A stretch of 64,000 nucleotides of DNA from Thermaurantiacus tibetensis (GTDB taxonomy: Bacteria > Pseudomonadota > Alphaproteobacteria > Sphingomonadales > Sphingomonadaceae), in the NCBI RefSeq assembly GCF_015354055.1, contig NZ_JACHTM010000001.1, positions 1 through 64,000 of the forward strand. Reading direction: 5' to 3'. Shown in pieces: positions 18,504-27,605 of the stretch. Position 1 is the stretch's first letter; each line of letters begins with the position of its first letter. The notes below the pieces were generated by a model. That model was given only the letters and a program-made list of their open reading frames with translations, made no database searches and had not been told where the DNA came from. Made by a program: the position numbers and the translations under genes.

Positions 18504-18795
18504 TCACGCCCGACGCGCTTGTGCCGGTGTTCGGTTCCCCAGCCATGAGTGCTGCCGGACGTTATGGTCATCGTAGCGCCCGACGGCCAGTTTGCGTCGG
18601 ACATCGGCCAGGCTGTCAAACACTTCTTCATTCAGAACTCCATCGCGCAGCGACTCTTGCAAGATCTTGATGAACCCCTTCTGCTGGGATTTTCCCGAAG
18701 CTACATGGTCCCATTCCGTCTGGTCGTTGCCGGACCATTCCACGGGTCGCCCGGATGTGAAAATCGGCCCCCATGTCACTGACGATGCAAGCCGG
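18504..18795 (-). pseudogene. IS3-family OrfB carboxy-terminal fragment (minus strand)
   Basis: The minus strand encodes the end of an IS3-type DDE transposase: VASGKSQQKGFIKILQESL, DECLNE-like DGVLNEEVFDSLADVRRKL and a final SWLGNRTPAQARRA. The preceding IVSDMGADF, equivalent to the VVSDNGAE block, is in a different frame. Only the last ~95 codons remain. It is oriented away from the plus-strand IS3 copy that begins about 50 nt to the right, so two separate IS3 insertions probably met here. Confidence 0.7.
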
Positions 18796-18848
18796 TGACC
18801 TCCTCTCACGGAAAGAGGCCATTGGTCAGTTGGGCTCATCGGGACGGG

Positions 18849-19118
18849 ATGAGCCATTCGCCGAGCCGCTTTTCGGTAAAGCAGATCATCGCGGTGCTAC
18901 GACAGCACAACGCGAGCGTGCGGAAGGCGGGCCTGTGCTGCCGGCACGGGATCAGCGATGCGACCTTCTACACTTGGGAGGCCACCTATGGCGGAATGCT
19001 GGTGTCGGAGGCAAAGCGGCTTTGGGCGCTGGAGGGGAAGAATGGCAAGCTCAAGCATCTGCTGGCGGACACGACGCCCGGCACCGAGGCGCTGAAGGAT
19101 CTGCTGGGAACACATTGA
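18849..19118 (+). CDS. IS3-family transposase OrfA
   Basis: An 89-residue open frame matching IS3-group OrfA, the helix-turn-helix protein that binds IS ends. It shows FSVKQIIAVLRQHNASV, GISDATFYTWEATYGGM, a leucine-zipper-like segment (RLWALEGKNGKLKHLLAD) and the final ALKDLLG. This frame is intact, but the downstream OrfB is frameshifted, so the element is dead unless helped in trans. Confidence 0.8.
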   Translation: MSHSPSRFSVKQIIAVLRQHNASVRKAGLCCRHGISDATFYTWEATYGGMLVSEAKRLWALEGKNGKLKHLLADTTPGTEALKDLLGTH

Positions 19119-19976
19119 CCCCTCTTGCGAAGCGCTACGCTGCGGTGGGGACTCTGATTGCCGACCAAGGCTGCTCCGCGCGACGCGCCTGCAGGCTGGG
19201 CGGGGCCAACCGCGCGGCATGGCAAGAAGAGCCGAAGGGTGACGGCGAGATCCACGCTCGTGAGCGGCCTGCGCGCGGTCGCGAACGCGCGGTGTCGCTT
19301 TGGCGACCGGCGCCCTGGCGATCATGCTCGGTCGCGAAGGCGTGCGGATGCACCTGAAGAAGGTCTGAAGACTCTATCGCGAGGAGAAGCTGTCGGTGCG
19401 CCGTCGCTGCTGCCCCGAGCGTGCGCTGGGCACGCGAGCGCCGATGGCGCTGCCACAGGCTGCAAGCCAGTGCCGGAGCCTCGACTTTGGGTCGGATGCG
19501 TTGGCCTGCGGCCGGTGCTTTCGTGTGCCGAACGTCGTCGACGGCTCGAGCCGGGAGGGCCTGACGTCGCTGGTGGACGCATCGCCCTCTGGCCGGCGTG
19601 TCGCGCGCAAGCTACCGGTGATCGCGGCGGTGCGCAGACCGCCGCTCATGGTGGTGAGCGACAATGGCACCGAGCTGAAGAGCCATGCCGTGCCGGGCTG
19701 GTGCCGGAAGGCGGGCGTCGAATGGTACGACATCGTGCCTGGCAAACCGGCGCAGAATGGTTTGTCGAAAGCTTGCATGATCGCTTGTGCCGCGAGTGCT
19801 TCAATGAGCACGTTTTCCCGTTGCTGGGGGCTGCGCGGCGGACCATCGAGGCGCGGCGGACAGACTGCAACCACGTGTGGCCGGGCCGCTGCCTTGGCGG
19901 CCTGCCACCCACCGTCTACGTCAACCGTTCCCGTCAGGGGCAACCAAAAGCCCAGCCTACCTCGTCGCCGGCCTGA
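19115..19976 (+). pseudogene. IS3-family OrfB transposase broken by frameshifts
   Basis: Pieces of the IS3 OrfB integrase-type transposase lie in successive plus-strand frames. These are LTPLAKRYAAVGTLIADQG with ARRACRLGGANRAAW, then SLDFGSDALACGRCFRV and SGRRVARKLPVIAAVR, then VVSDNGTELKS with VEWYDIVPGKPAQNG. After another frame change come ESLHDRLCRECFNEHVF and GLPPTVYVNRS. The first aspartate region and the D-N-G block are recognisable. At least three frame changes make it non-functional. It begins at the OrfA stop, as in intact IS3 elements. Confidence 0.75.
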
Positions 19977-20348
19977 AAACGGGGAGCAGGTCAGCAAACC
20001 GCCTCTCTGCGGCCATGCGCGCGCGACGTCCCTTTAGAAGGTTGGTCGCGGCGGTCGTCAGACCTTTCCTTGGCGTGGATCCCGCGACTCCGCCAGCATG
20101 AGGCCCCCGGGTCGATCCCCAAAGCGAGGGGATCGTGCATGGCGGGACCATCACGCGGCGGCGGGTCCGAACGGCACCCGGCGGCAGAATCCGCTTGCGC
20201 ACTGCCGGCCTGCCCACGCTTTCAGGAAGAGGCAAAGTGGGCTGCGGATGACACGATAGCAAAGACCGAGCTATGCCGCGCGACTGGCCCGTCCTTGCAC
20301 GGTTTCCCCTACGCGCGGCTTTAGCGGTCTGAGGCCTTCACCCCCCCC
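19977..20348. other. 372-nt interval without a recognisable gene
   Basis: Sequence between the IS3 OrfB remnant and tRNA-Lys. Short open frames on both strands show no known domain. It ends in a run of nine cytosines near 20341-20349. No promoter or repeat beyond the tRNA-Lys-linked one is evident. Confidence 0.5.
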
Positions 20349-20374
20349 CTTGACTTCATGGTGGGCTCGCCGGG
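20349..20374 (-). repeat. Right copy of the tRNA-Lys 3'-end repeat
   Basis: This stretch includes the encoded CCA, acceptor and start of the T-arm of tRNA-Lys plus about 10 nt beyond its 3' end. It matches 17589-17614 at 24 of 26 positions, 2.76 kb away in the same orientation. The shared flank outside the tRNA argues for a duplication rather than chance similarity to tRNA sequence. Confidence 0.6.
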
Positions 20375-20434
20375 ATTCGAACCCGGGACCTACAGATTAA
20401 AAGTCCGTTGCTCTACCGACTGAGCTACGAGCCC
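20359..20434 (-). tRNA. tRNA-Lys (anticodon UUU)
   Basis: A 76-nt cloverleaf on the minus strand. The acceptor GGGCTCG pairs with CGAGCCC, the D-arm is TAGCTCAGTCGGTAGAGCA, the anticodon loop is ACTTTTAAT with UUU, the T-loop is GGGTTCGAATCC, and CCA is encoded at 20359-20361. The 3' end is partly duplicated 2.76 kb to the left, suggesting past use as an integration site. Confidence 0.96.
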
Positions 20435-20448
20435 TGAGCAGGCGTGCC

Positions 20449-20994
20449 CTAGGAGCCGGGGGGCAGAGGGTCAATCGCGCGGCGCTTCATGAGCCGAATG
20501 AGAAGCGCCCGGGCCGGAAGGTTCAAGACCGGATGCCGCCAGCCGGGCCAGAGCTCGGCGAGCGGCTGCAGCGCGAAGGGCCGGAGGGAAAGCCCCGGGT
20601 GCGGCACCGCAAGGCCCGGTGCGCGCACCACCTCTTCGGCGAAGGCGAGGAGATCGAGGTCAAGCACGCGGGGGCCCCAGCGGCGGTTGCGCCTCCGGCC
20701 GAAGGCCCGCTCGATCGCCTTCAGCCGGACAAGGAGCGCAAGCGGCTCGCCGCGCCAGACCCCGAGCGCCGCCGCATTGGCGAAGCGCCGCTGCCGGGGC
20801 CCGAGCGGCGCGGTGGTGCGGATGCGCGACAGGCGCACCGCCTCGAGGCCGGCGTCCGCCAGCGCCTCGGCTGCCGCCCGCAAGACCGCCTCAGGCCTGC
20901 CGTGGCGGCCGTGCCAGCGGTTGCCGCCGAGCCCGATCACCACGGGCACCGCAGCCTTGTCCCTGCAGACGGCGCTGCTAGCCTTGCCGCCCAT
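20449..20994 (-). CDS. folK: 2-amino-4-hydroxy-6-hydroxymethyldihydropteridine pyrophosphokinase
   Basis: HPPK transfers pyrophosphate from ATP to 6-hydroxymethyl-dihydropterin in folate synthesis. Family blocks are visible: VVIGLGGN near the amino end, RTTAPLGPRQRRFANAAA, and WGPRVLDLDLLAF followed by VPHPGLSLRPFALQPLAEL. The ATG at 20994 would give 181 residues but nearly overlaps the start of the divergent glycosylase gene. An internal GTG at 20949, just before the conserved block, is an alternative giving about 166 residues, nearer the family norm. Confidence 0.88.
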   Translation of the reverse strand: MGGKASSAVCRDKAAVPVVIGLGGNRWHGRHGRPEAVLRAAAEALADAGLEAVRLSRIRTTAPLGPRQRRFANAAALGVWRGEPLALLVRLKAIERAFGRRRNRRWGPRVLDLDLLAFAEEVVRAPGLAVPHPGLSLRPFALQPLAELWPGWRHPVLNLPARALLIRLMKRRAIDPLPPGS

Positions 20995-21628
20995 GCGCGA
21001 CCCCGCCCCGGATTGCCCGCTCTGCCCGCGGCTTGCCGCCTATCGCGCGGAGAACCGGCGCCGGCAGCCGGAGTGGTTCAACGCGCCCGTCCCCGGCTTC
21101 GGGGACCCGCTCGCCCGCATGGCCATCGTCGGCCTCGCCCCGGGGCTTGCGGGTGCGAACCGCACCGGCCGGCCCTTCACCGGCGACCATGCCGGGCTCC
21201 TCCTCTACGACACGCTGCTGACGCTGGGGCTTGCCACTGGCCACTATGCCGAACACGCAGGCGACGGGCTGGTGCTGGAGGACGTGTTCATCACCAATGC
21301 GGTGCGCTGCGCGCCGCCCGGCAACCGCCCGACCACGGCCGAGATCCATGCGTGCCGGCCGTTTCTTGCCGCCAGCCTTGCAAGCCTGCCCAACCTGCAG
21401 GTGGTGCTCGCTCTCGGCCAGATCGCGCACCAGTCGGCGGTGAAGGCGCTGGGCGGCAAGCTTCCCAAGGCCCGGTTCGCCCATGGCGCGGTCCACCGGC
21501 TGCCCTCGGGCCTGCATCTCGTTGACAGCTATCACTGCTCAAGGCTCAACACCAGCACGGGCGTGCTGACGGCGGACATGTTCCGCGCCGTCGTCGAGCA
21601 GGCGGCGCGGTTGAGGGGGCATGCATGA
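20993..21628 (+). CDS. udgB: Family-5 uracil-DNA glycosylase (UDGb type)
   Basis: A 211-residue base-excision repair enzyme. It has the family-5 motif GLAPGLAGANRTGRPFTGD (residues about 44-62) and four cysteines placed for a [4Fe-4S] cluster (CPLC near the amino end, then VRCAPP and HACRPF). The second motif SYHCSRLNTSTGVLT normally reads SYHPS, so the proline-to-cysteine change is a small oddity. UDGb enzymes remove uracil and other deaminated bases, which suits a very GC-rich genome. The ATG starts back-to-back with folK, and the stop overlaps the next gene by 4 nt. Confidence 0.88.
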   Translation: MRDPAPDCPLCPRLAAYRAENRRRQPEWFNAPVPGFGDPLARMAIVGLAPGLAGANRTGRPFTGDHAGLLLYDTLLTLGLATGHYAEHAGDGLVLEDVFITNAVRCAPPGNRPTTAEIHACRPFLAASLASLPNLQVVLALGQIAHQSAVKALGGKLPKARFAHGAVHRLPSGLHLVDSYHCSRLNTSTGVLTADMFRAVVEQAARLRGHA

Positions 21629-22413
21629 CCGAGCTTCTGCTTGCCGAGGAGGGCCCGGTGCTTCGGGCCACCATGAACCGCCCGGAGCGGCTCAACGCCC
21701 TCTCCCCCGGGCTCATCGAGGCGCTGCGCGAGCTCTTCGTCGGGCTCTACTGGCGCCGCGACATCCGCGTGGTGGTGCTCGAGGGCGCGGGGCGGGCCTT
21801 CTCGGCCGGGCTCGATCTCAAGGGCGGCACCGCGCTTCCCGACGCATCCGTCACCGAGGCGCTGGCCAGCCAGCGGCGCATCTCCGAGATCGTGATCGCG
21901 ATGCGCCGCTCTCCGCAGCCGATCGTCGCGCTCGTCGATGGCCCGGCCGCCGGCGGCGGCTTCGCGCTGGCGCTTGCCTCCGACATCCGCATCGCGACAC
22001 CCCGCACGCGCATGAACGCCGCCTTCATCCGGATCGGCCTGTCGGCCTGCGACATCGGCGTCTCCTACTTCCTGCCCCGCATGGTCGGAGCGAGCGTTGC
22101 CGCCGACTACATGCTCACCGGCCGCTTCATGGATGCGCAGACCGCCCTTCGCCTCGGCCTCGTCTCGGAGGTGGTGACGCCCGAGGAGATTCGCGCCGCG
22201 GGCGACCGGTTCGTGGGCCAGATGCTCGCCGCCACGCCGCTCGGCCTGAGACTCACGAAGGACGCGCTCAACCACGCGATCGACATGGGAAGCCTCGAGG
22301 CGGTGATCGCGATGGAAGACCGGAACCAGGTGCTGACCGCGCGCGACGCGAATTTCGCCGAAGGGGTCGCCGCCTTCCTCGAGAAGCGCCCGCCCCGCTA
22401 CCGGCCCGACTGA
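21625..22413 (+). CDS. Enoyl-CoA hydratase/isomerase family protein
   Basis: A 262-residue crotonase-fold protein. It shows the oxyanion-hole segments RAFSAGLDLKGG and GPAAGGGFALALASDIRIA, and a catalytic-region helix FIRIGLSACDIGVSYFLPR. The glutamate positions typical of mitochondrial-type hydratases are not both obvious (the second block reads SACDIG), so the substrate and exact reaction are uncertain. It overlaps the glycosylase gene by ATGA, but the functional link is not apparent. Confidence 0.85.
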   Translation: MTELLLAEEGPVLRATMNRPERLNALSPGLIEALRELFVGLYWRRDIRVVVLEGAGRAFSAGLDLKGGTALPDASVTEALASQRRISEIVIAMRRSPQPIVALVDGPAAGGGFALALASDIRIATPRTRMNAAFIRIGLSACDIGVSYFLPRMVGASVAADYMLTGRFMDAQTALRLGLVSEVVTPEEIRAAGDRFVGQMLAATPLGLRLTKDALNHAIDMGSLEAVIAMEDRNQVLTARDANFAEGVAAFLEKRPPRYRPD

Positions 22414-22475
22414 CCCCCGGCCCGACTGACGCCCGGCACGACCCACCCGCCAGGCCCTGGCCCGGCCCGGGCGCG

Positions 22476-23543
22476 TCAGGGCGTGAAAAGCTCGTGGGTG
22501 GCCCGCGTCGCCCGGCCGCCCGGCTCGGCTGCGCCGCCGAGCAGGTGAATGCGCCCGGCCACGCCAACGGCGCCGAGACCGTGCCGGCCCTCGGGCATTC
22601 GTGCGACCTCCTGCCAGCGGTCGGCGCGCGGATCATAGACGAACACCTCGGGATGCACGGCCGGGTTGCGGCCGAAGCTCTCGCCGCCGAAGGCGTAAAG
22701 GCGGCCGAGCGCGACAGCGGCGGCATGCCCGCCGCGCGGGGCCGGGAGCGGCGCCCGGCTGGTCCAGGCGCTGCCTGCAGGGTCGTAGACCTGATGGTCG
22801 GCCACGTTCAGGATCTGCCCGCCGGTCGCGTAGCGGCCGCCCACCATGTGGAGCCGGCCGTCGAGCACGGCGAAGGCGGCGCTGTTGACTCCGCGCGGCA
22901 CGCGGGGCCCCGGCTCCCAGCGCCGGCCGTCGGCCGAGAGCAGCCAGCAGTCCTGGGTGTCGCCATGGTCGGCATAGTTGGCGTTGGCTGCCTCCATCGG
23001 CGTGCGGCCAGCCGCCACGAGCAGGCGCCCGCCCACCACGCCGGCCACCGCCTCCGCCTGCGGCCGGGGCAGCGGCGGGCCCTCTTCCCAGCGCGACGCG
23101 CCGCGCGCGAGCGTCCACACCCGGCGCTCCATGCGCCACTGCGCGCCGGGCGAAGACGTGAAGCCGCCGATGCACCAGAGCCGGCCGAGGTGGCCGACGA
23201 GAAGCGGGTGGTGGAGGGGGACGGGCAGGTCGGGCAGCCGCTCCCAGGCGCGCGCGCCGGGGCGGAAGGCGTGGACGGCGGCGGTGGGGGCGAGGTCGGC
23301 CAGGCTCGCCACCCGGGGGGCCCGCGCCTCGAAGCCGCCGCCGACGATGATGCGGGCGTCGAAGAAGGCGGGGTAGATCTCCTGCACCGGCCGCGGGAGC
23401 GGCGGCTGGGCACGGAAGCGCGGCGGGGCGGCCGGCGGGCGGGCCACCCGCTCCCTGGGTTCGGGCGTCCACTGCGCGCGCCCTGCTCTGCCGGGCAGCG
23501 CCGCCCCGGCGAGGAGGCCGAGCAGAAGGGTGCGCCGCCTCAC
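22476..23543 (-). CDS. Exported kelch-repeat protein
   Basis: A 355-residue protein with an amino-terminal MRRRTLLLGLLAGAALPGRA sequence that resembles a Tat or Sec signal. Kelch-type blades follow, marked by IIVGGG, LWCIGGF, LLVAAGR, LHMVGGR, LYAFGGES and IHLLGGA. These would fold as a six-bladed beta-propeller. No enzymatic residues are recognisable; bacterial kelch proteins include sialate mutarotases and binding proteins. The GTG at 23543 overlaps the aguB stop by 4 nt, so it is translationally coupled to agmatine degradation. Confidence 0.82.
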   Translation of the reverse strand: MRRRTLLLGLLAGAALPGRAGRAQWTPEPRERVARPPAAPPRFRAQPPLPRPVQEIYPAFFDARIIVGGGFEARAPRVASLADLAPTAAVHAFRPGARAWERLPDLPVPLHHPLLVGHLGRLWCIGGFTSSPGAQWRMERRVWTLARGASRWEEGPPLPRPQAEAVAGVVGGRLLVAAGRTPMEAANANYADHGDTQDCWLLSADGRRWEPGPRVPRGVNSAAFAVLDGRLHMVGGRYATGGQILNVADHQVYDPAGSAWTSRAPLPAPRGGHAAAVALGRLYAFGGESFGRNPAVHPEVFVYDPRADRWQEVARMPEGRHGLGAVGVAGRIHLLGGAAEPGGRATRATHELFTP

Positions 23544-24387
23544 CGGTCCTCCGCGAGCCGCCGGTAGAGTTCGGGCCGGCGGTCCCGGAAGAAGCCGAAG
23601 GCGGCACGGTGGCGGGCGGCCCGGTCGAGGTCGACGGTGGCCACGATCACACCTTCTTCGTCCGTCCCCATCTCGGCGAGCATGTCGCCGCGCTCGTCGG
23701 TGATGAAGCTGTTGCCGTAGAAGCTCTGGCCGCCCTCGGTGCCGACCCGGTTGGCCGCAACCACGGGGACGACGTTCGAGACCGCATGGCCCACCATGGC
23801 GCGCACCCAGAGGCGGCGCGTGTCGAGCGAGGGATCGTGCGGTTCGCTCCCGATCGCGGTCGGGAAGAGGAGGATCTCGGCGCCCTCGAGCATCAGCGCG
23901 CGCGCCGTCTCGGGATACCACTGGTCCCAGCAGATGCCGACGCCGATGGTGCCGAGCGCCGTCTTCCAGGGGCGGAACCCGGTGTTGCCGGGCCGGAAGT
24001 AGAATTTCTCCATGTAGCCCGGGCCGTCGGGGATGTGCGACTTGCGGTAGACACCCTCCACCTCGCCCGAGGGGCCGATGAAGGCGAGCGAATTGTAGTA
24101 GTGGGGCCCGTCGCGCTCGAAGAAGCTCGTCGGGATGTGGAGGCCGAGCTCGCGGGCGAGCGCCTGCATGGCCCGCACGGCCGGGTGCGCGTCGACGGGG
24201 GCCGCATCCGCAAAGCGCGCCTCGTCCTGCCTTACGCAGAAATAGTGGCCCTCGAACAGCTCGGACGGCAGCACGAGCTGCGCCCCCATGGCAGCGGCCT
24301 CGCGCACGCGCTCGGCCGTGCGGCCGATGTCGGTCACGCGGTCGCCAGTGAAGGCCATCTGGATGGCCGCGACGCGGATTTCCCGGC

Positions 24388-24391
<4 letters not shown>
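23540..24391 (-). CDS. aguB: N-carbamoylputrescine amidase
   Basis: A 283-residue nitrilase-superfamily enzyme that hydrolyses N-carbamoylputrescine to putrescine, CO2 and ammonia. The Glu-Lys-Cys triad is visible in LPSELFEGHYF, YRKSHIPDGPGY and GVGICWDQWYPE, with the family-typical EKFYFRPGNTGF. It directly follows aguA (ATG at 24391 overlaps its stop by 4 nt). Together they convert agmatine to putrescine. Confidence 0.94.
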
Positions 24392-25374
<983 letters not shown>

Positions 25375-25452
25375 GGCGCCTTCCTAGAGGCGGGCGCCGC
25401 CCGAATCCACCGCGGGCGCCGCGGTGCGACCCGATGCGGCCGGTGCCGCGGC

Positions 25453-26118
25453 TCAGCCGCGGAATCCCTGGGCGACGACGTAGGTCTCGCGGCTCTCCCT
25501 GCGGCTGGCCGGAGGCTTCGCGTGCCGCACCGAGGCGAAGCGCCGCTTCAGGTCGGCCAGCAGCGTCGCTTCGGTGCCGCCGGCGAGCACCTTGGCGACG
25601 AAGGCGCCGCCCGGGCGGAGGATCTCGCCGGCGAGCGCGGCCGCGGCCTCGACGAGCGCGAGCGTGCGCAGGTGGTCGGTGGGCGGGTGGCCGACGGTGT
25701 TGGCGGCCATGTCGGAGAGCACGAGGTCGGCAGGGCCGCCGAGCGCCTCCGCGATCGCGGCGGGAGCCTCGGGGGCAAGGACGTCTCCGCGCAGGAAGGT
25801 CGCCCCTGGGAGCGGGTCGACCGGCAGGAGGTCGATGCCGACCACGGTCGCCCCGGGCGCCCGCTGGCGCACCACCTGCGCCCAGCTGCCCGGCGCGGCG
25901 CCGAGGTCCACCACGCGGGCCACGCCCACGAGCAGGCCGAAGCGCTCGTCGAGCTCGATCAGCTTGTAGGCCGCGCGCGCCCGGTAGCCCTCGGCCTTGG
26001 CGCGGCGGACATAGGGGTCGGCGAGCTGGCGCTCGAGCCAGCGGGCGGACGAGGCGGAGCGGCCGCGCCGCGAGACGAGGCGGCGCCCGGCGCCGCGGCC
26101 GCTGCCGGATCCGGGCAT
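25453..26118 (-). CDS. rlmE: 23S rRNA (uridine-2'-O)-methyltransferase, FtsJ/RlmE
   Basis: A 221-residue SAM-dependent methyltransferase that modifies the 23S rRNA A-loop (Um2552 in E. coli). The SAM motif [14 protein letters not shown] and the K-D-K-E catalytic set ([25 protein letters not shown]) are visible. An arginine- and serine-rich amino end of about 25 residues precedes the conserved [14 protein letters not shown]. Its ATG shares one base with the ppx stop. Confidence 0.94.
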   Translation of the reverse strand: MPGSGSGRGAGRRLVSRRGRSASSARWLERQLADPYVRRAKAEGYRARAAYKLIELDERFGLLVGVARVVDLGAAPGSWAQVVRQRAPGATVVGIDLLPVDPLPGATFLRGDVLAPEAPAAIAEALGGPADLVLSDMAANTVGHPPTDHLRTLALVEAAAALAGEILRPGGAFVAKVLAGGTEATLLADLKRRFASVRHAKPPASRRESRETYVVAQGFRG

Positions 26119-27215
26119 CAGCCCTGGGCGGCGGGCTGGCCGTCGCGCGCCATCATGGCGCGGAGGATGCCCTCCCGGAGCCCGCGGTCCGCCACGCGGA
26201 TGCGGTCGTTTCGCGAGAGATCGAGCAGCGCCTCCAGGATGGCGGCGCCCGCGACCACGAGTTCGGCACGGTCGGCGCCCACCCCCGGGATCCGCGCGCG
26301 CTCGGCCGCGGGCATGGCGGCCAGCCGGCGGCCAAGCGCCCGGAGGCCGGTCGATTCCGACCAGCAGCCGTCGACGGCGCGGCGGTCATAGCTCGTCTGG
26401 CCCATGAGGAGGCTCGCGAGCGTGGTCACCGTGCCCGACGCGCCGAGGAGCGCTACCTCGCGGCCCGCCACCCGGCGGAGCTCGGCCAGATGGCGGCTCA
26501 CCCGCGCCTTCATGCGGAAGAAGGCCTCGAGCCGGCCGGTGGGGGTGGCGGCTTCCTCGGGCTCGGTCTCGGCGAGGCTCACCACCCCCCAGGGGATGCT
26601 TGCCCAGCCGCGCATGGCAAGATCCTCGCCGAGGCCACAGTCGACGAGCCGCCGCCGCGGGCCGGGGCTGCCCTCCACCCGCTCGAGAAGCGCAAGCTCG
26701 GTCGAGCCGCCGCCGATGTCGAAGACCAGGGTCTTCTCGGCATCGTGGTCGATGAGGGTCTGGCAGCCGAGGACGGCCAGGCGCACCTCCTCGGCGGGCG
26801 AGATGACGTCGAGCGCGATGCCCGTTTCCTGGTAGACGCGGGCGACGAACGCAGCGCCGTTCGCGGCGCTGCGGCACGCCTCGGTGGCAACCGAGCGCAC
26901 CTCGCAGACGTGTCGGCGGGCCAGCTTCTCGGCGCAGATGGCGAGCGCGGCGATGGTCCGCGCCATGGCGGCCTCGGAGAGGCGGCCGGTCTCGATCAGG
27001 CCCTCGCCAAGCCGGACGACGCGCGAGAAGGCATCCACCACCTGGAAGCCGCCGGGCGCCGGGCGGGCGATCAGGAGGCGGCAGTTGTTGGTGCCGAGGT
27101 CGATCGCGCCATAGTGCCGGGGCCGATCGCGGCGGGGGGCGGGACCGGCCGGCGCCGCGGGCACCGGAGGCTCGGAGAGGACATGGCCGGCGTTGCCGGG
27201 ATCGAGGTCTGCCAC
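26118..27215 (-). CDS. ppx: Exopolyphosphatase/GppA phosphatase family protein
   Basis: A 365-residue member of the sugar kinase/Hsp70-fold phosphatases acting on polyphosphate or pppGpp. The two phosphate-binding motifs are [18 protein letters not shown] and [12 protein letters not shown], with the characteristic [12 protein letters not shown] between them. It is the short form that lacks a carboxy-terminal HD domain, as common in alphaproteobacteria, where it often precedes rlmE. A proline-rich amino end of about 30 residues means the true start could be further in. Confidence 0.92.
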   Translation of the reverse strand: MADLDPGNAGHVLSEPPVPAAPAGPAPRRDRPRHYGAIDLGTNNCRLLIARPAPGGFQVVDAFSRVVRLGEGLIETGRLSEAAMARTIAALAICAEKLARRHVCEVRSVATEACRSAANGAAFVARVYQETGIALDVISPAEEVRLAVLGCQTLIDHDAEKTLVFDIGGGSTELALLERVEGSPGPRRRLVDCGLGEDLAMRGWASIPWGVVSLAETEPEEAATPTGRLEAFFRMKARVSRHLAELRRVAGREVALLGASGTVTTLASLLMGQTSYDRRAVDGCWSESTGLRALGRRLAAMPAAERARIPGVGADRAELVVAGAAILEALLDLSRNDRIRVADRGLREGILRAMMARDGQPAAQG

Positions 27216-27265
27216 GCCGCAACATTCCGAAATCGCCCGGCAACCCGGGCACTTGGGCGTCAGGC

Positions 27266-27293
27266 TAGCAGACTGTCACGAAATCTCAAGATT
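27266..27293 (-). promoter_or_regulatory. Candidate ppx-rlmE promoter with overlapping inverted repeat
   Basis: On the minus strand, TTGAGA is followed by TAGCCT after a 16-nt spacer, a plausible sigma-70-like pair roughly 50 nt before the ppx ATG. The -35 element overlaps a perfect 14-nt palindrome AAATCTCAAGATTT (27281-27294) that stands out in this GC-rich sequence. It could be an operator. Confidence 0.3.
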
Positions 27294-27298
27294 TGATA

Positions 27299-27354
27299 GG
27301 CGGGGGCGGGGGCGGGGGCGGGGGGAAGGGGGCAGGGGGAAGGGGCCGGGGTGG
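27299..27354 (+). repeat. G-tract-rich stretch beside tRNA-Ala
   Basis: At least six runs of four or more guanines occur within 55 nt on the plus strand, starting as GGGGGC repeats. It borders the 3' end of tRNA-Ala and the ppx upstream region. Such spacing is compatible with G-quadruplex formation in DNA. Confidence 0.6.
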
Positions 27355-27427
27355 TGGAGACGAGGGGGATCGAACCCCTGACCTCAGCAGTGCGATTGCT
27401 GCGCTCTCCCATCTGAGCTACGTCCCC
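27352..27427 (-). tRNA. tRNA-Ala (anticodon CGC)
   Basis: A 76-nt cloverleaf on the minus strand. The acceptor GGGGACG pairs with CGTCTCC allowing one G-U type pair. The D-arm is TAGCTCAGATGGGAGAGC, the anticodon stem-loop is CAGCA-ATCGCAC-TGCTG giving anticodon CGC, the T-loop is GGGTTCGATCCC, and CCA is encoded. It reads GCG, a frequent alanine codon in this genome. Confidence 0.95.
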
Positions 27428-27605
27428 GTGGCCCACCCGTGGGAGCGCGCCGCATAGCCAAGCGTCCGGAGGTTGGCAAGCGTGCGGACGGCATCCGGGG
27501 GCCGGTTGCGGTGAGGCAGCGCGGTTGGGCCTTGTGGCGCGACCCGGCGAGGCCGAGCCCGGGGCGGGGGCAGCCGGGGGCAGCGGAGCAGGATGGGCAG
27601 GGCGG

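Larger units (their letters stand above)
18849..19976 (+). mobile_element. Degenerate IS3-group insertion sequence
   Basis: OrfA and the frameshifted OrfB together form a nearly full-length IS3-group element of about 1.1 kb. The terminal inverted repeats were not identified by eye, so the limits given are those of the coding remnants. Together with the IS256 and second IS3 remnants it fills the interval left of tRNA-Lys. Confidence 0.65.

Noticed and set aside
20070-20324. Possible extra tRNA-like sequence in the interval before tRNA-Lys
   Set aside because: A T-loop-like CGGGTCGATCC string occurs near 20110, but no acceptor or anticodon arm can be paired around it.
21621-23567. 648-codon plus-strand frame across the enoyl-CoA hydratase and kelch genes
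   Set aside because: Runs in a wrong frame over one gene and antisense over the other; no domain.
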